64,000 nt of DNA from positions 57,571,310 to 57,635,309 of the forward strand of contig NC_133063.1 of assembly GCF_048771995.1 (NCBI RefSeq). The letters are read 5' to 3'. The notes under the pieces were generated by a model that had not been told where the DNA came from, did no database searches, and saw nothing but the letters and a program-made list of their open reading frames with translations. Origin of the DNA: Taeniopygia guttata. Lineage: Eukaryota; Chordata; Aves; Passeriformes; Estrildidae. The translations under genes were made by a program, and so were the position numbers. Shown piece by piece: positions 1 through 48,320 of the stretch; position 1 is the stretch's first letter; every line of letters starts with the position of its first letter.

Positions 1-43
1 CTCATTTTTTTCAACCATCTTCTTCCTACATCTCTCTGTATGA

Positions 44-31382
<31,339 letters not shown>

Positions 31383-31689
31383 AAAGGGCCTCTGCTGCTA
31401 AAGGAATTAATGAACCTGTACTGCTGTAGCACACACTTGTTACAAAACCTAGTGACCGAGAGAACTCAACTACTTGAAAGTATAAAAATGTTACAAAAGT
31501 TTGTGGAAGTCTCCTGTTTCTTATTCACCTGAATGACATTTTCAGTTTTATGTAAAATGGTCCTGTTGTCTACAAGATGCTTCTAGACCAGACAGCACAA
31601 CCTGCAGGGTTCAGATCTGTGAAGCATTTTGTTTAAAATACTTCATTTATTCAAATAGTGAAATGTTTGGAAATACTTGCCATATTTTT

Positions 31690-31695
31690 AATAAA
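31690..31695 (+). terminator. KIF2A: KIF2A proximal poly(A) signal
   Basis: A canonical AATAAA lies about 310 nt after the stop codon, with an ATTAAA shortly after and T/GT-rich sequence downstream. This is the best proximal cleavage signal. Further AATAAA copies at 33010-33015 and 33121-33126 could serve a longer 3' UTR. Confidence 0.55.
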
Positions 31696-34035
31696 GTAAA
31701 ACTGTGGCCATTAAAAAGTCACAGCACTTCCTTCTGATGATGTTCAGTTTTATGACAAAGACCAGCTGTGCAGTTTAAAAATGTGGCGTGCATGCACACC
31801 TCACTACTGGTTTTACATAACTTCTTTTCCACAAACAGCTGTGCTTAACTCTTCCCATCTGTGCCTTGATGAAGGCTACTAAACTCTAAATATCCTCCTT
31901 CTGAAGCACAGCCTTAAAAAATACATTCCTTATTTGTCAATATAAATTACTTTAGTGTGTGTGTGTTTCAAGAAGACTTATTTTTTGGTGGGTAGTTTCA
32001 TTTCACAGGATGTGCCATATCATTTTAAGAGGAACCGCAGGCTGTTAAGAGTGGATGAACAGCTGGACATTCCATTTTTCATGTGAAAATCTGGAATCTT
32101 GATTTATTTGAATACCATTAAGAACAGTTATATAATTTTAACATCTTATCTGTTACAATTAAAAAACAAAAAAACAAAAAAAACTGAACAAAGCAACAAA
32201 AATCCACAAAAATATAAATTAGTTGATGTATATTAAAGGCTAATGTTTTATGTACTGAGGAGAGTTGTATCTTAGGATAATGCAGACAATATGATATGTG
32301 GTATGGTGTGATAATGCTATGTATGGATAAGTTAACTATCAAACTTTGGGGATAAATATGTCCATACTGGCCTTTCACATGCTGTTTTAAAAACTTGGAT
32401 TTTGATGCATGACAAAGTTACATGTACATTAACCGTAGTTTGCAGGTAGCTTGAGTAGTTCTGTTGCTTTAAGAAGTAGCCAATACCTATTTTTCCCTTT
32501 GTACAGTGCCAGCAGCTGAAAAGTGGGGTGAAATTGCATCATTTGACGATTTTGCACAATACCTCTACCTAGTGCTAATAGAAATCCCACAAATACCTGA
32601 ATTCTCACAAATGGCGCCATGTGTATCAGCACTTTTTAGATGGTGGCACTTGATATATTTTTGGAAGTCAGTATGCAAAAAAGATTGACCTTTCATGTAA
32701 GAACTGTAGATCTCTCTAGTTCTCCCTCTTTCCAGGAGTTTGTATCAGCAGACTTTCCCTTGGAAATGTTTAAAAACCACTTTTGGAATACAAGCTTGTT
32801 TGTTTGTGCCAGGCTTGCAGGGGGGATATAAAGGGAAGGCAATGAAAAGACAGTTAAATGAGCCAGAACTTCTTGTAGTGTTTAATGTTTGTATCTCCCA
32901 TAGACAGGTAGGCTATGGGAAGCTCTTGTCGCATACTGGTTAAAAATAAAAAATCCTCTTGTGTGTAAACATGAAAACTGAAACAATGTAGATTTTACAT
33001 AATGTGTTTAATAAATTAAGCTATTAAATGAAGTACATCTGAGAATTTCCGTTATGCTTTGGGAAGGGCTTCAATTTGTAAGTACATCAGTTATATTTTT
33101 CAAATGGCTTCTGAGTTTGGAATAAAGCAAACTCTTCTATACAAGTTCATTATATAGAAGGAAGTTCCCCAGACCACTGTTCTGACTTTAGTTTTGCAGC
33201 AGATCTTAAAAAAAATCATACCTCTTTCTGAACATTTTTTGAAGATCACTCATCAGAGCTAAAAGAAAAAAACCAATGGAATAGAAGGCAATAGCTTCTG
33301 TTAGCAGGTGATAGTACAGATTATCATATATCTGAGGTTTTCTCTGAAGCTGCTCTAGACAATTCTTACTTTCTGAAAAGCTTCTGGAAACTGAGGCATC
33401 CCACAGGAGTAACAGTGGCTTCCGTACTATCTGTCCATGCAAGCCTAGCACCACAACCAGGCTGTGCCTTACTGTGGGTCCCAAAAGCACAGAAAGGACA
33501 GTCAGCTTTCAGCACCTTTTTACAAAGCCCCGTAAATTAAATGCATCCTGTCAAGTAGCACATGCTAGCTGAAATTGTGTCTACTGCCAGCCTTTGTGCC
33601 AGAGCCTGCTATAAGTGAGATCTGCACCTGATACTTTAGCAGTTAGAATAAAGAAAAATTGATAAGGCTGGTTGTGGAACTTGAATTTCTGCAGCCCATT
33701 GCCATAACAGACTAAAATTATTTTAACAGCATTCAAACAAGGTGATCTTCTATTCCTCTCCAGTAAAACAAAAGCATCAAGGAAGTGTGACACGTATCTT
33801 CAGCACTTGTTCCTTCTGTATTAGTCCAACCATATTCTTTGTGGGTATCTACTTAAATCATCATTTGGTTCTGCATGAAGTGAAGCAGCACTAGAATTAA
33901 TGAATTATTAAACTGTGAAATAAATGTGCAAGTCAGTTTTTAAGGTCAATGCTTCAGCATGTCTGTAAATTTGAGTGCCTATTTCTACACATGCTTCTGA
34001 ATCAATTACTTTTTAAAAACTGATGGGATGTCAAT

Positions 34036-34089
34036 GAGGCTGCTAGCTGGACTCAGGACATCTTTTCCAACCTTAATGATTAAATGATG
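34036..34089 (+). repeat. CR1 LINE 3'-end fragment
   Basis: The stretch ggctgctagctggactcagg followed by acatcttttccaaccttaat resembles the 3' terminus of avian CR1 elements (GGACTAGATGATCT...CTTCCAACC...). Only about 55 bp is recognisable. The orientation is sense on +. Confidence 0.55.
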
Positions 34090-34792
34090 TGTTTTTCTTA
34101 AAGGAGGTTTTGCTTATTTGCATGCATTGCTCTAATCTTACTGAAAGCTATGATCTGTGCTAAAACTTTTTCCAGCATTAACAGTGAAATAGTTACCTTA
34201 AAAAATAGCTACTTGAATTTAGTTAACAAAAAACCCAACCCTGCTGTCTGTGTTTATGAGCCCTGGCCCACTGGTAGTTTTTTTTTTTTCCAGTTCCTAC
34301 TGTGGAGGAGAGTTTGGTAAAGGCAATTCTTTAAATGACATCAAGCCCACAAGATAAATTCTTTTGTTTTCTGAGAAACAGTCATTGGGATTCTCTAACA
34401 GAAGCAGATTACTAACAGGCTTGGAGTGCTGGTAGTTACCAGAGTGACAAGAGTTACAGGCACTTCAAATCAAAAGGAAGTGTTTAAATACACTTCAAAA
34501 CAAACACACAAATGATTGGTACCAAAAAAAGGAATTACTACGACTTTCTTTTTGTTGTCCAGACCCATTATGGGTTGTATTGTTGAGTATTGTGCATGAA
34601 TATACTGAGGTGAAGTCCATAATTGGAGACCATAGATTTCAATGATCATCAATCCATGTTTTGGATACAGATAGGATAACACAGTCATGAGGCAGTCCAG
34701 CTCCTCACTTCAGCTCTAAAACAATTTGCTGCTTTTAAAATACCAAGCAGCAGTTTCTTGCCTACCATCTGCAATAAAATGACATCTAACAT

Positions 34793-34798
34793 TTTATT
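34793..34798 (-). terminator. DIMT1: DIMT1 poly(A) signal
   Basis: AATAAA on the minus strand (TTTATT on +) lies about 130 nt beyond the DIMT1 stop codon. It is the nearest canonical signal and would give a short 3' UTR. Confidence 0.55.
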
Positions 34799-34925
34799 TT
34801 GAGTCCAAGCATACATGCCATATTCTGTTTGTTGCTTTTATGAGAACCTTGTCCCACTGCACTCACTCTGTCTTGGGCAAAACTTTGGTGAAAAAATACA
34901 GCATCTTTCATTCTTCTAGGAGTAG

Positions 34926-39927
<5,002 letters not shown>

Positions 39928-40034
39928 GGCAGCAGCTCCGCTCGGTTCGGTCCGGCCCGGCCCGTCTCACCTCGGCCCCTCCCGATCGGGCTCGGCCCCG
40001 CTCGGCCGCGCTCGGCTCGCTCCGCCGCCGGCCG

Positions 40035-40040
40035 CACGTG
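40035..40040. promoter_or_regulatory. CACGTG E-box upstream of DIMT1
   Basis: A perfect palindromic CACGTG lies about 110 nt upstream of the DIMT1 start codon in CpG-dense DNA. MYC/MAX and USF bind this motif and MYC commonly drives ribosome-biogenesis genes, so a role is plausible but inferred. Confidence 0.45.
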
Positions 40041-40442
40041 CCGCGCGGCACTACCGCTGGCGGGCGGCCCCGCGTGCGGCCGGCGGCGGGCAGCGCCCCC
40101 TGGCGGGCCGGCGGACCGCGGCGGCGGCAGCACGAACGGCGGGCGTCGCGGCCTCGATCCTCCCGGGAACAGCGGGTCCGTCCCACCCTCGGGGGATGGG
40201 AGCAGCCGTGAGTCCTAAGGGACAGTGGTCAGCGGGGACGACGGAAGTCAGCAGGTCCACAAAAGCTTCCCAGGGTTTATTAGTAAATGACACACGGCCT
40301 AAAAATGGGTGTGTTTAGTATCCTGACCTAGTCCGTAAGCACAGGGCAGTGCGTTTTGGATTAAAACGGCAGGGTGGAAAGGGAAAGAGAAAATGAGAGA
40401 TGAATGAAAGAGGGGGAGAGAGAGGAAAGAGAGGAAGAAAAA

Positions 40443-40597
40443 AAGGGAAGGGAAGGGAAGGGAAGGGAAGGGAAGGGAAGGGAAGGGAAGGGAAGGGAAG
40501 GGAAGGGAAGGGAAGGGAAGGGAAGGGAAGGGAAGGGAAGGGAAGGGAAGGGAAGGGAAGGGAAGGGAAGGGAAGGGAAGGGAAGGGAAGGGAAGGG
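40443..40597 (+). repeat. (AAGGG)31 perfect microsatellite
   Basis: Thirty-one uninterrupted AAGGG units (155 bp), counted directly from the sequence. Together with the purine-only lead-in from 40406 they form a 192-nt pure polypurine run on the + strand. Tandem GGG runs spaced by AA can form G-quadruplexes, and long purine runs can form triplex DNA. Conceptual translation gives only a repeated Pro-Phe-Pro-Ser-Leu peptide on the other strand, which I do not regard as a gene. Confidence 0.98.
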
Positions 40598-40859
40598 TGG
40601 ATTTTTCAGGGCGACCCTCATCAGTTTCTGCAGATAAGATAACGCAGCGCATTAACCCCGTCTCTGCACAAAGCGCCCATCCGCTCATGGCCGGAGTCAC
40701 AGTGCCGGTGCAGTCATTCCCAGCCGCTGCCACGCCAATAAAGTATTTTCCTTTTTCTAATCCTGTCTGATTTTTTTTTTAAATTTACGTTCTCATATAT
40801 ATCTTTAGCGTTATGTTCCGGCGTGAGCACCACGCACGCGAGGCCCTTCCCAGGCCCCG

Positions 40860-40995
40860 CCCGCAGTTGGCGGCGGCGCGGGGCGGGCCGCGCGCTGGCG
40901 TCGCGGGGCAGCAACGTCAGGGCCGCGCGCCGGGAGGCCGTGGTGCCGTGGCGGCGCTCGCTGGTCCCGGTTCGTGGGAGGCCGGGAGGGACGGG
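40860..40995 (+). other. IPO11: Candidate IPO11 first (non-coding) exon
   Basis: CpG-dense sequence downstream of CCAAT and GC boxes ends at a good donor GGG|gtgagg (GT at 40996). A competing donor CC|gtgagt (GT at 40208) would put exon 1 right beside DIMT1 as in human. The 5' boundary given here is arbitrary; only the donor is read from the sequence. Confidence 0.3.
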
Positions 40996-41415
40996 GTGAG
41001 GGGGGAAGGCGCCGGCGGCTTCCAGCGGGACAGCGCTCGGGGCACGGAGCCCCGGGGCTGTGTCGCCGCGGGCGGCGCTGCTCCTACGCACTCGCTCCGG
41101 CTGCTGCTCCGCCGGCTGTGCCCCCGTCTGCAGTGCCCGAACCGGCGGGACTCCGGCGTGGATTGCCCGCCACGGTACCGGGATTAAGGCAGCTAGGCCT
41201 CTTTGGCCACGGCAAAGGGCCTGCTCGGAGCTGGCAGTAAATATACCTAATTCCAGGGAACAGTTTCCCGCTTTCTTCTTGAAACAGTTTTGAGTCAGGC
41301 TGGAATTAATGGAAAGCATGGGAGGATGATGGGGCATTAACCTGAGAGAACTTGTTTTTTTGGGGGAAGGGGCGTGTAGTGGCCTTTATTCCAGGTGGTT
41401 GTTTTCTTCCTGCAG

Positions 41416-41485
41416 GCTGAAGAACAGCAGTTTTTCTGCAGAGCAGAATCTTCCCTTAATCAGAGGCAGTCTCAGTGCAGCAGTG
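41416..41485 (+). other. IPO11: Candidate IPO11 5'-UTR exon
   Basis: A 70-nt segment has a strong acceptor (tcttcctgcag after a pyrimidine run) and strong donor (GTG|gtgagt). It contains no ATG, as suits a leader exon, and sits just downstream of the right CpG-dense block. This is inferred from splice signals alone. Confidence 0.4.
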
Positions 41486-44400
41486 GTGAGTTATTTCTCC
41501 AATTTGTTACCGTAGAAGACAGCAGTGTGTGTAAAATAGAAGAACAAGACCCTAAGTGCAATGGTGATGGCTGCTTCCCACTTATGCTCCCATATGCCTT
41601 GCTTCCCATGTCTCATACATGAAGTCATGTCTGTGACATATCTGACATGGCTTTTAAATTAGCCCAAAGAGCACATCAGTAAAACGCTGCCAAATTCAAA
41701 TTATATTCATGGTGTACAAGATATACCTGAGTTTTTGTAAAACACATGTTCCTTATGGAGTTTGGTTTCATCAAACTTCATGGTAGCACCAAATTTGTCA
41801 CTGCTCTCTGTTTTTCTTCTCTCATTCTTTCACTGTACTGTTCTCATCAAGGACATTCATTGTCATGTCCATAAATGATAAAATGAAGGTTTTTGTCACC
41901 CAGGCTTTATGTATAACATTTTGAAACGTTATCATCAGAAGTGGGATTTAACTGTAGTTAAAATGAAACTTGTTCCAGAACATGTGGGCTGACTGAAACA
42001 GGCATTTCCATCTCAGCTGTTTGGCACTAGTTTGTTCTTAAGTGGTCTGTCAGGTCTTTTTGAAAATCCATTAAATTAGGTAAATTAGGAAGAAGTCAAA
42101 GGAATAAGATTGACCTTGTACTATTGGTCATCCTAGAAACTTACGATTAAACTTTAAAAATATTCTTACATTGTCTCTGTATCAATTTGTCTTTTCCTAT
42201 GTCATCAGTACTGAAACCTGTGACAGTCATTTTTGAGTTAATTCTCAGAATTGTCTCACTCATTTCTTTACTCCCTGTTTTTTTCTGTTAGGAATTTTTG
42301 GTCACTTTGGTGGTTACTGTTTAATATCATAGTTCATTCTTCTCAGAATTTTTTATATAATTTGATTGACCTTCTGTAACATTGTTGTCAGCCTTGCTTG
42401 TTGCTATCCTTTGTTACTATGGTCCTCACTGTTCTTAGTTTATGTAGCCTTCGTGTCTTCTGTGTGCTTTTTTCAGACCTAGGTTTTAGTTTCAGTATAA
42501 AATTTTTGTAAAAATGAAATTTTGTAAATTCCACTCCGGTATTTCTGTTGTTAGCAGCATGGGAAGAAAGCATCTCTGACTCTTTCCTGCTCAGGCATTT
42601 TTGTCTTCTTTACTGTGGCTTAAATTGGGCAAACTTTAGATAGCTTGGTTTAATTACATAAAGAAAAATTAATATGTAGGTTTTGAAAAATTTTAGGAAT
42701 GTTTAACATTAGTTATTGTGTTGGTTTTCGTGATTGCTGTAGTTACTAATGAATTTAAGTAGTACCTTCAATAACCAGGATAGTTTTAGTTCTTTTGGGT
42801 CCACTCCTTAGTAGGATTATGAGCATGTGGCATAATTGATGCAGATCCTGCAACGCTAGAAAAGAGATTAATGGAGGAGTTTGTAGAAGGCTGGAGAGAA
42901 ACCAGTGTAAAACCAACTTTTCCTGAAGGTGACAGTATCCTTGCTAATGTATCATATCTGTATGACTGAATGCCAGAATTTATGTTACTTATTTCAGGAG
43001 TTCCTGTGGCCTTTCAGCATGGAAACTTTGTTTTTCGTCTTTTCCTTGAAACAAATGTGCTGTAAAAGTCACAGTTTCCTTGTTGAACCTTCTGAGCTGC
43101 AGGGTGTAGCTTTATAGTTTTTCATTAGTTGTATAATCTGCTGATAAGAAGCAGCAAGTCCTCTTTGTAAGCACTCTTCAGGGAATTAGTTTTAGGCATC
43201 TGCAAAGTCTTCGTTAGGTTCCACTGTCTTAACATTAAGTATTACCTCCTCATAGATAATTTGCTTTAGACCACAGACTATCTTAGTAGCTCTGGCCTCT
43301 CTCCAGTTTGTTGCCTGTTGAGCTGAGGAGAGAACCAAGCTGGAAGTAGGGTCCTAGAAGCCATCTCAGACACTGGGTAAAGAAGGATAACAACATCCAC
43401 AGAGCCACTTATGCTCTTGAAGTAGCCCAGAATGTATCTGCACTATGATCCATGAGAGCACACTGTATTTTGTGTAATGTGTTTATGGCTTTTTCTTCTG
43501 ATTTTATGAAACCTTGACTGAATCTATTCTTGCACCTTCTTACACTTGGAAAGAATTGAATTCTTTACAAAAGAGAACAAAAATACACAGGATTAATTGT
43601 CTGGATATGAGTGAGCTGTTACACTGCATTCTTCAGCAAAAGTGAAGTAGGGAGGTGTTTAGTGATGAAATCCTTTGTTTTTTACCTCTTAAGATGTTTA
43701 GCAGTCACCAATTTCTTTTTATAGCTGATGTGATTTTAAAATTAGGATGTATTTTACTGTGAAGGGAAAAGTACCTAGATACCTTTTTGTCGGTATAAGA
43801 ATCATTGCCTGTTAAGGAAAAACATTAAACTGGCATGGCTAGTATAAAACTTGAACATTTAAGACACTTGGAATAGTCTTGAAAGGTAAAATGTGTTTGC
43901 AGATACCCTCTTAGAAAAGGAATTAAAGAGTAAAGAATAGAAGAGAAATAAGACTTTGCCTCTTAAAGGAGATGAAGGTGTCTAAAAGTGAGAATGGAAG
44001 TATAGGACATTAGAGGATAATGATGAGGAACTGTTATTGGTATTTGTGATCTCTGAAGACACTCATTATAATAAGGGGTGGCATTTGGTGTGTTGTTTTT
44101 TTATTCTAGGTGTAACTGTGCTTGGTTTTTTTCCTGCCAGCTGATACTTGAGAATAGGCTATTGTCAAGTTCAATATTGTTATATCCAGTGGGATCTTGG
44201 AGAGCATCTTTTTCGTGTGGGGTATGGATAGTCTCTTTTCCCTTTTGCAAGACAAAATTCTGGCATGGCAGTAAGAATCATGCTTGGGTTTGCAGCTGAC
44301 CACATTTAACACTTTCTAGTGAAAGGAATTTCTTGTCCTTCTTCCAAAATGTTTGTGTGCAATTTGGTTGTTATAGCAATGGGTGTAGACCACAGAAAAG

Positions 44401-47400
44401 CAGAAGGCCACACATACCTGATACTGCTGTTTATTGTGAAGACACAGACTGATACTAGTAAGTAAAAATAGAAATAACGCTCTTACTCAAGTAATCAAAC
44501 CTGGAAATTCTGGCTGCTGTGACACAAATGCAGACCTTGACTTCCTTCTAAGAATGTGTTGCATATAAGGTTGATAGACTCTGCCAAAATTTTTATAGGT
44601 GCCTCATGTCTCTGAGAGTACCCAAAAGACAATAGCTATTTAATACCTTCTGAGTTTCATCTCTAGGACAGTCTTGTAGGTATAGCTCAGTAGTGAGTAA
44701 AGCTGTAAAAGTCCCGTAAACTATGGAGAAAGTCCTTGTCCCTGTGATTTAACCAATCTGTGGGGTAACCTATGTCCCTTTTGCCTTTCCCATGCAACAG
44801 GTGAAGTCAGATATGTCAGAGGTGAGGATTGTCTCTATCTCATACTATTAGAGCCAATATCCGCAGCCTTTGCAGTTCTGTGAGGTTAAGTCTATCTGTA
44901 TATCCTCTGTATAAATTAGGGTCTGAAGAGCCCTGGTTCATCAGTTGAAAAAGAAAAAGAATGAGGGCAGTGTGAGGTTATCACAACAAACTAAGATTGG
45001 AGAGATCTGGGTTTAAACTCCCAAGGTGCAGCTGTGTCTGTCTGCAGGAATAACTTTCACATGTGCATCTGTACATGGCAGTAATTAAAAGTGTATTTTG
45101 AGCAGATCCCACTAAGAGGAGCTGGTGCCTTTCCTGAGTCAATTGTCTTTACAGGGGGCATGCAGAGAATAAGCTCTCCATAGAAATCCTATTGGTGAGA
45201 AGGGAAGGTAAGGACTTTGTCCGAGTTGAAATTACATGCTAGAACCTGAGCCTGTAATGGCTTGACATTATTCGAAGTCAGTATTCCTCCTTGCTCCCAT
45301 AGTATCCTCTGGTGTTTGTGGAATAGTGTGCTTAGATGGCTTGACTTTTTAGCTTGTTTGGGTTGCTTTGTTGTGCATGCTCCCAGTATCCCACCCCTGC
45401 CTTTTGGTGGGCAGTTATGGCTCAGTCACAATTTGTAAGCTTGTTGTAAGTTTACATTACATTTTGACAAGAGCATGAAATAAAAGCTGCTTGCTGTTCT
45501 GTCTGCTTTTTTATGCCTGGCATGTTTACCTGTCAGTAGTGTAGCGTGAAAAAGATTGCAAAACTTATTCCAGACCAAAACCTGCGATTTTCCTGCTCCT
45601 TCCATCTTTGGGTATTTAAGGGGTTCAGGGAGAAGCAGAGGATTAAACTGTTTATTTTGGTGACCACAGCTCTTTGTTTTAGCGTAACTAATTTGTAGCT
45701 AGCTTAAACTGCAAATTTGAGTTTTGTACAGTAGTATTGATTCAAAATATTTTGTTGAAAATTTTTTATTCCTTTTTAATTTTTCTGTTTTTTTTTTTTA
45801 ATAGACATTAATAGAAGTAAGATTAGTGACATACTAGAAGGAAACAGAAACTGTTCAGAGGAATTTTTAAAAAGTAGTAGCAATAGACAGCTTTTTTGTT
45901 TCTACTGTTTGTATTTGTTGCAAATTTATTAGTTTTTTTCCAGTTAATTTTTTGCTATCCAAATTATACAGAATATACTTCTTCCTTAAATACTGTATAG
46001 TATTTATAAACATTATTTAAAAATTGACCCATCTTCAGGGAGATTGTTATTTTCTAATTCAGTTTTGCTATTTGGCTTGTGACAGCCTCATCCAATAATC
46101 TTTACATGGGATAAAAAAGCAGATGTGCAAATTCATTGAAGACTAAATCTTGAGGGCTCCTAAATTCCTTGCCTCTAAATAGAAAATCCTTGAGCTGGAG
46201 CTTTCTGGATGACAGGCCAGCACTATGTAGAAATGTCCTGACCTAGGTGTCTGCTGTGGTTTTGACAGAGAAAGAGTATTGGGTTAAATAAATTTTTGTT
46301 CTGACCCACTAAGCTTAGTTTGATTTTTCTTGAGGTTCTTTTTTTTGAGCAGTCGCTCAAACAGTAGCTGTTCCAGTTTTTACATGGAAGTACAAACCTT
46401 TTCAAGAATGAGAAAAAAGAAGCAAATACTTCACTTTGATTTTTGTTGTTGTTTTTTATTGTTATCTTCAGAACTGCCAGCTAATTGTTTTGAAATAAGA
46501 AACTGGAAAAAATAATCTGGTTTTTGTGCTTGCATTTTACTAACCTAAATAAGTATGTCTTCTAATGAGAACTGTTCTAGAAGTATATAAAGTATACTTC
46601 AATATATGAAGTCTATGAATTTCCAGTGGAAGCCAAAACCTTCAGGTTTTTCCTTCCCCCTTCTTAAACATGTTATCCTGGAGGTGCTATCACTGTTGCT
46701 GATGGGTTTAGCCTTGGCCAGTAGCAGATGTGGCTTGGAGCCATCTGGCACTGCCACTGACAGATATGGGGAAAGCTTCTTGCAGCTTTTCACAGAAGAC
46801 ACTCCTGTAGTAACCCTCCCTTCTGCTAACTTGTGCACAGCTAGTTAAAGCAGAAAGATTGGAAGATTCTTCATATGGGAGGTATAAAGCCAAGATGGAG
46901 TCACCTGTTCAATTATTGCTGTATAGAGAGATGTGATTTTATGTTTCATGGGTTTAAATGTAGACTTTCTTTAACCTTAAGACCTTCAAATTTTAGTCAG
47001 CTTTTCTAGAGGATGATTGGAGATTTGGAGATGAAGAACTTTTTTTTAGGAGTGTAATTTGTTTTTCAATTGTGCAATGCTATTACTGGTATAAAGGTCT
47101 TCAGTATTGCGGCTAGTTTCCTTGTTAAGGTGATTTTTCTAAAAATCTAAATTTTAAACCTGTGTCAGAATAAATTTCATGTCTCCCACTTTCTTACCAT
47201 TACTGTAACAATTTTAATTTTGATTTTTTTTTCCTGAAGGTGGAAAAATAAACTTTTTTTCCCATTAAAAAAAGGCAAATCACAGAGTCATTATGGTTGG
47301 AATAGACCTCCAGGGTTGAGTCCAGCCTTTGATGGATCACTGCTTTGTCAGCTACACCACTGCACTAAGTGCACATCCAATGTTTTCTTGACCAGCTCCA

Positions 47401-48314
47401 GGGATGACAACTCCACAGTTTCCCTGGGCAGCCCATTCCAATGCTTAACAATCATTTCTATGCGGAAGTTCCTCTTGATACACCATCTGAACCTCCTTCT
47501 CTCTCCTCTTTGAAGAGAAGCTGTTCTTTGTCTTTTATTTAGAAAACCTAAGTATATGAATATTCAAGTGTGTATGTGTTATAAAAAGTTAACATAGGCT
47601 TTAAACTGGTTTTTTTTATGAGCAGAAAACAGACTTTGTAGTTTCTTTCATATATGTGTCTTTTTCTTCTTGTAATATTATTACTGTGGTCATTATAAAT
47701 GCAATTTCTGTCATCTGGAGAGCAGTGTTGTTTTGCCTTCATAGAGTACAAGGGTGCAAAAGGATGTATATACACGGGGCATTTGGCAATATGCATTCCT
47801 AGTTCAGCTGGTTGGCATCTGTATGCTAAATAAGAAGTAAACAAAATATGTAGAGGAAAATTCTGTATCATGTAAGACTAATTGTGAGACTTAATGCTTT
47901 CTTTTTTAATTAATACGAATTGTTTGGATTAATTTGAATTATAGAATGTGACTATATGAATGTGTCATTTTCTCTCTTGAAGGAAAAGTAAAATGCAAAA
48001 ATGTTAATAATATGCATCTTTACCTCTTTCAGACAACTCCATGGTTACAATCAGGATATTTCCTTCAGTTCCTCAGATCTAGCAGATGTGCTTGTAACGA
48101 TCATTTCAATGCTTGCTCATTCTGCTGAGAGATTTCTGAAAGCAAATAGTTCTATCCCTGCACCTCAACTGCCTGTGTGTGGGTGTTGTGCTATCTTTAC
48201 ATTGTGTAGTCTAATGAAAAATGAGCGTGGGGTGTTTGAATAATAAGAATGAAAAATACCTGTCTATATTTGCTATCTTTTTAAGTGTTTTTTCTCCTTT
48301 TAAAATGTTTTCAG
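41486..48314 (+). other. IPO11: IPO11 leader intron
   Basis: About 6.8 kb between the candidate leader exon and the start-codon exon. It holds an antisense CR1 copy (47279-47500). A coding-like fragment at 42824-42964 and a short open frame at 48031-48243 behind a good acceptor are unexplained. A faint tRNA-SINE-like stretch at 44980-45035 was judged too weak to call. Confidence 0.55.
47279..47500 (-). repeat. CR1 LINE 3' fragment (antisense)
   Basis: The run atggttggaatagacctcca, then accagctccagggatgacaa, then cagtttccctgggcagccca and ggaagttcctcttga follow the reverse complement of the avian CR1 3' region in order over about 220 bp. It is 5' truncated and mutated, like most CR1 copies. 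This is the clearest avian/reptilian marker in the window. Confidence 0.88.
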
Positions 48315-48320
48315 ATTTTC

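Larger units (their letters stand above)
31383..34925. other. Tail-to-tail interval: 3' UTRs of KIF2A and DIMT1
   Basis: KIF2A (+) and DIMT1 (-) converge here, 3.5 kb between stop codons. Apart from poly(A) signals and a short CR1 relic, I see no open frame resembling a protein. An A-rich run is at 32160-32215. The stretch is best explained as 3' UTR and spacer; the boundary between the two transcripts cannot be read from sequence. Confidence 0.6.

Noticed and set aside
40299..40733. Open frames of 77-144 codons through the AAGGG tract (Pro-Phe-Pro-Ser-Leu or Gly-Arg-Glu repeats)
   Set aside because: A 5-bp repeat without stops is open in every frame; there is no other protein-like content.
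44980..45035. Possible tRNA-derived SINE word (gatctgggtttaaactccca)
   Set aside because: It resembles a B box but no A box, fold or tail could be found, so neither a tRNA nor a SINE is supported.
48001..48243. 80-codon frame just upstream of the IPO11 start exon, behind a good acceptor (ctctttcag at 48033)
   Set aside because: It ends in a stop before the start exon, no convincing donor was found, and it does not resemble importin-11.
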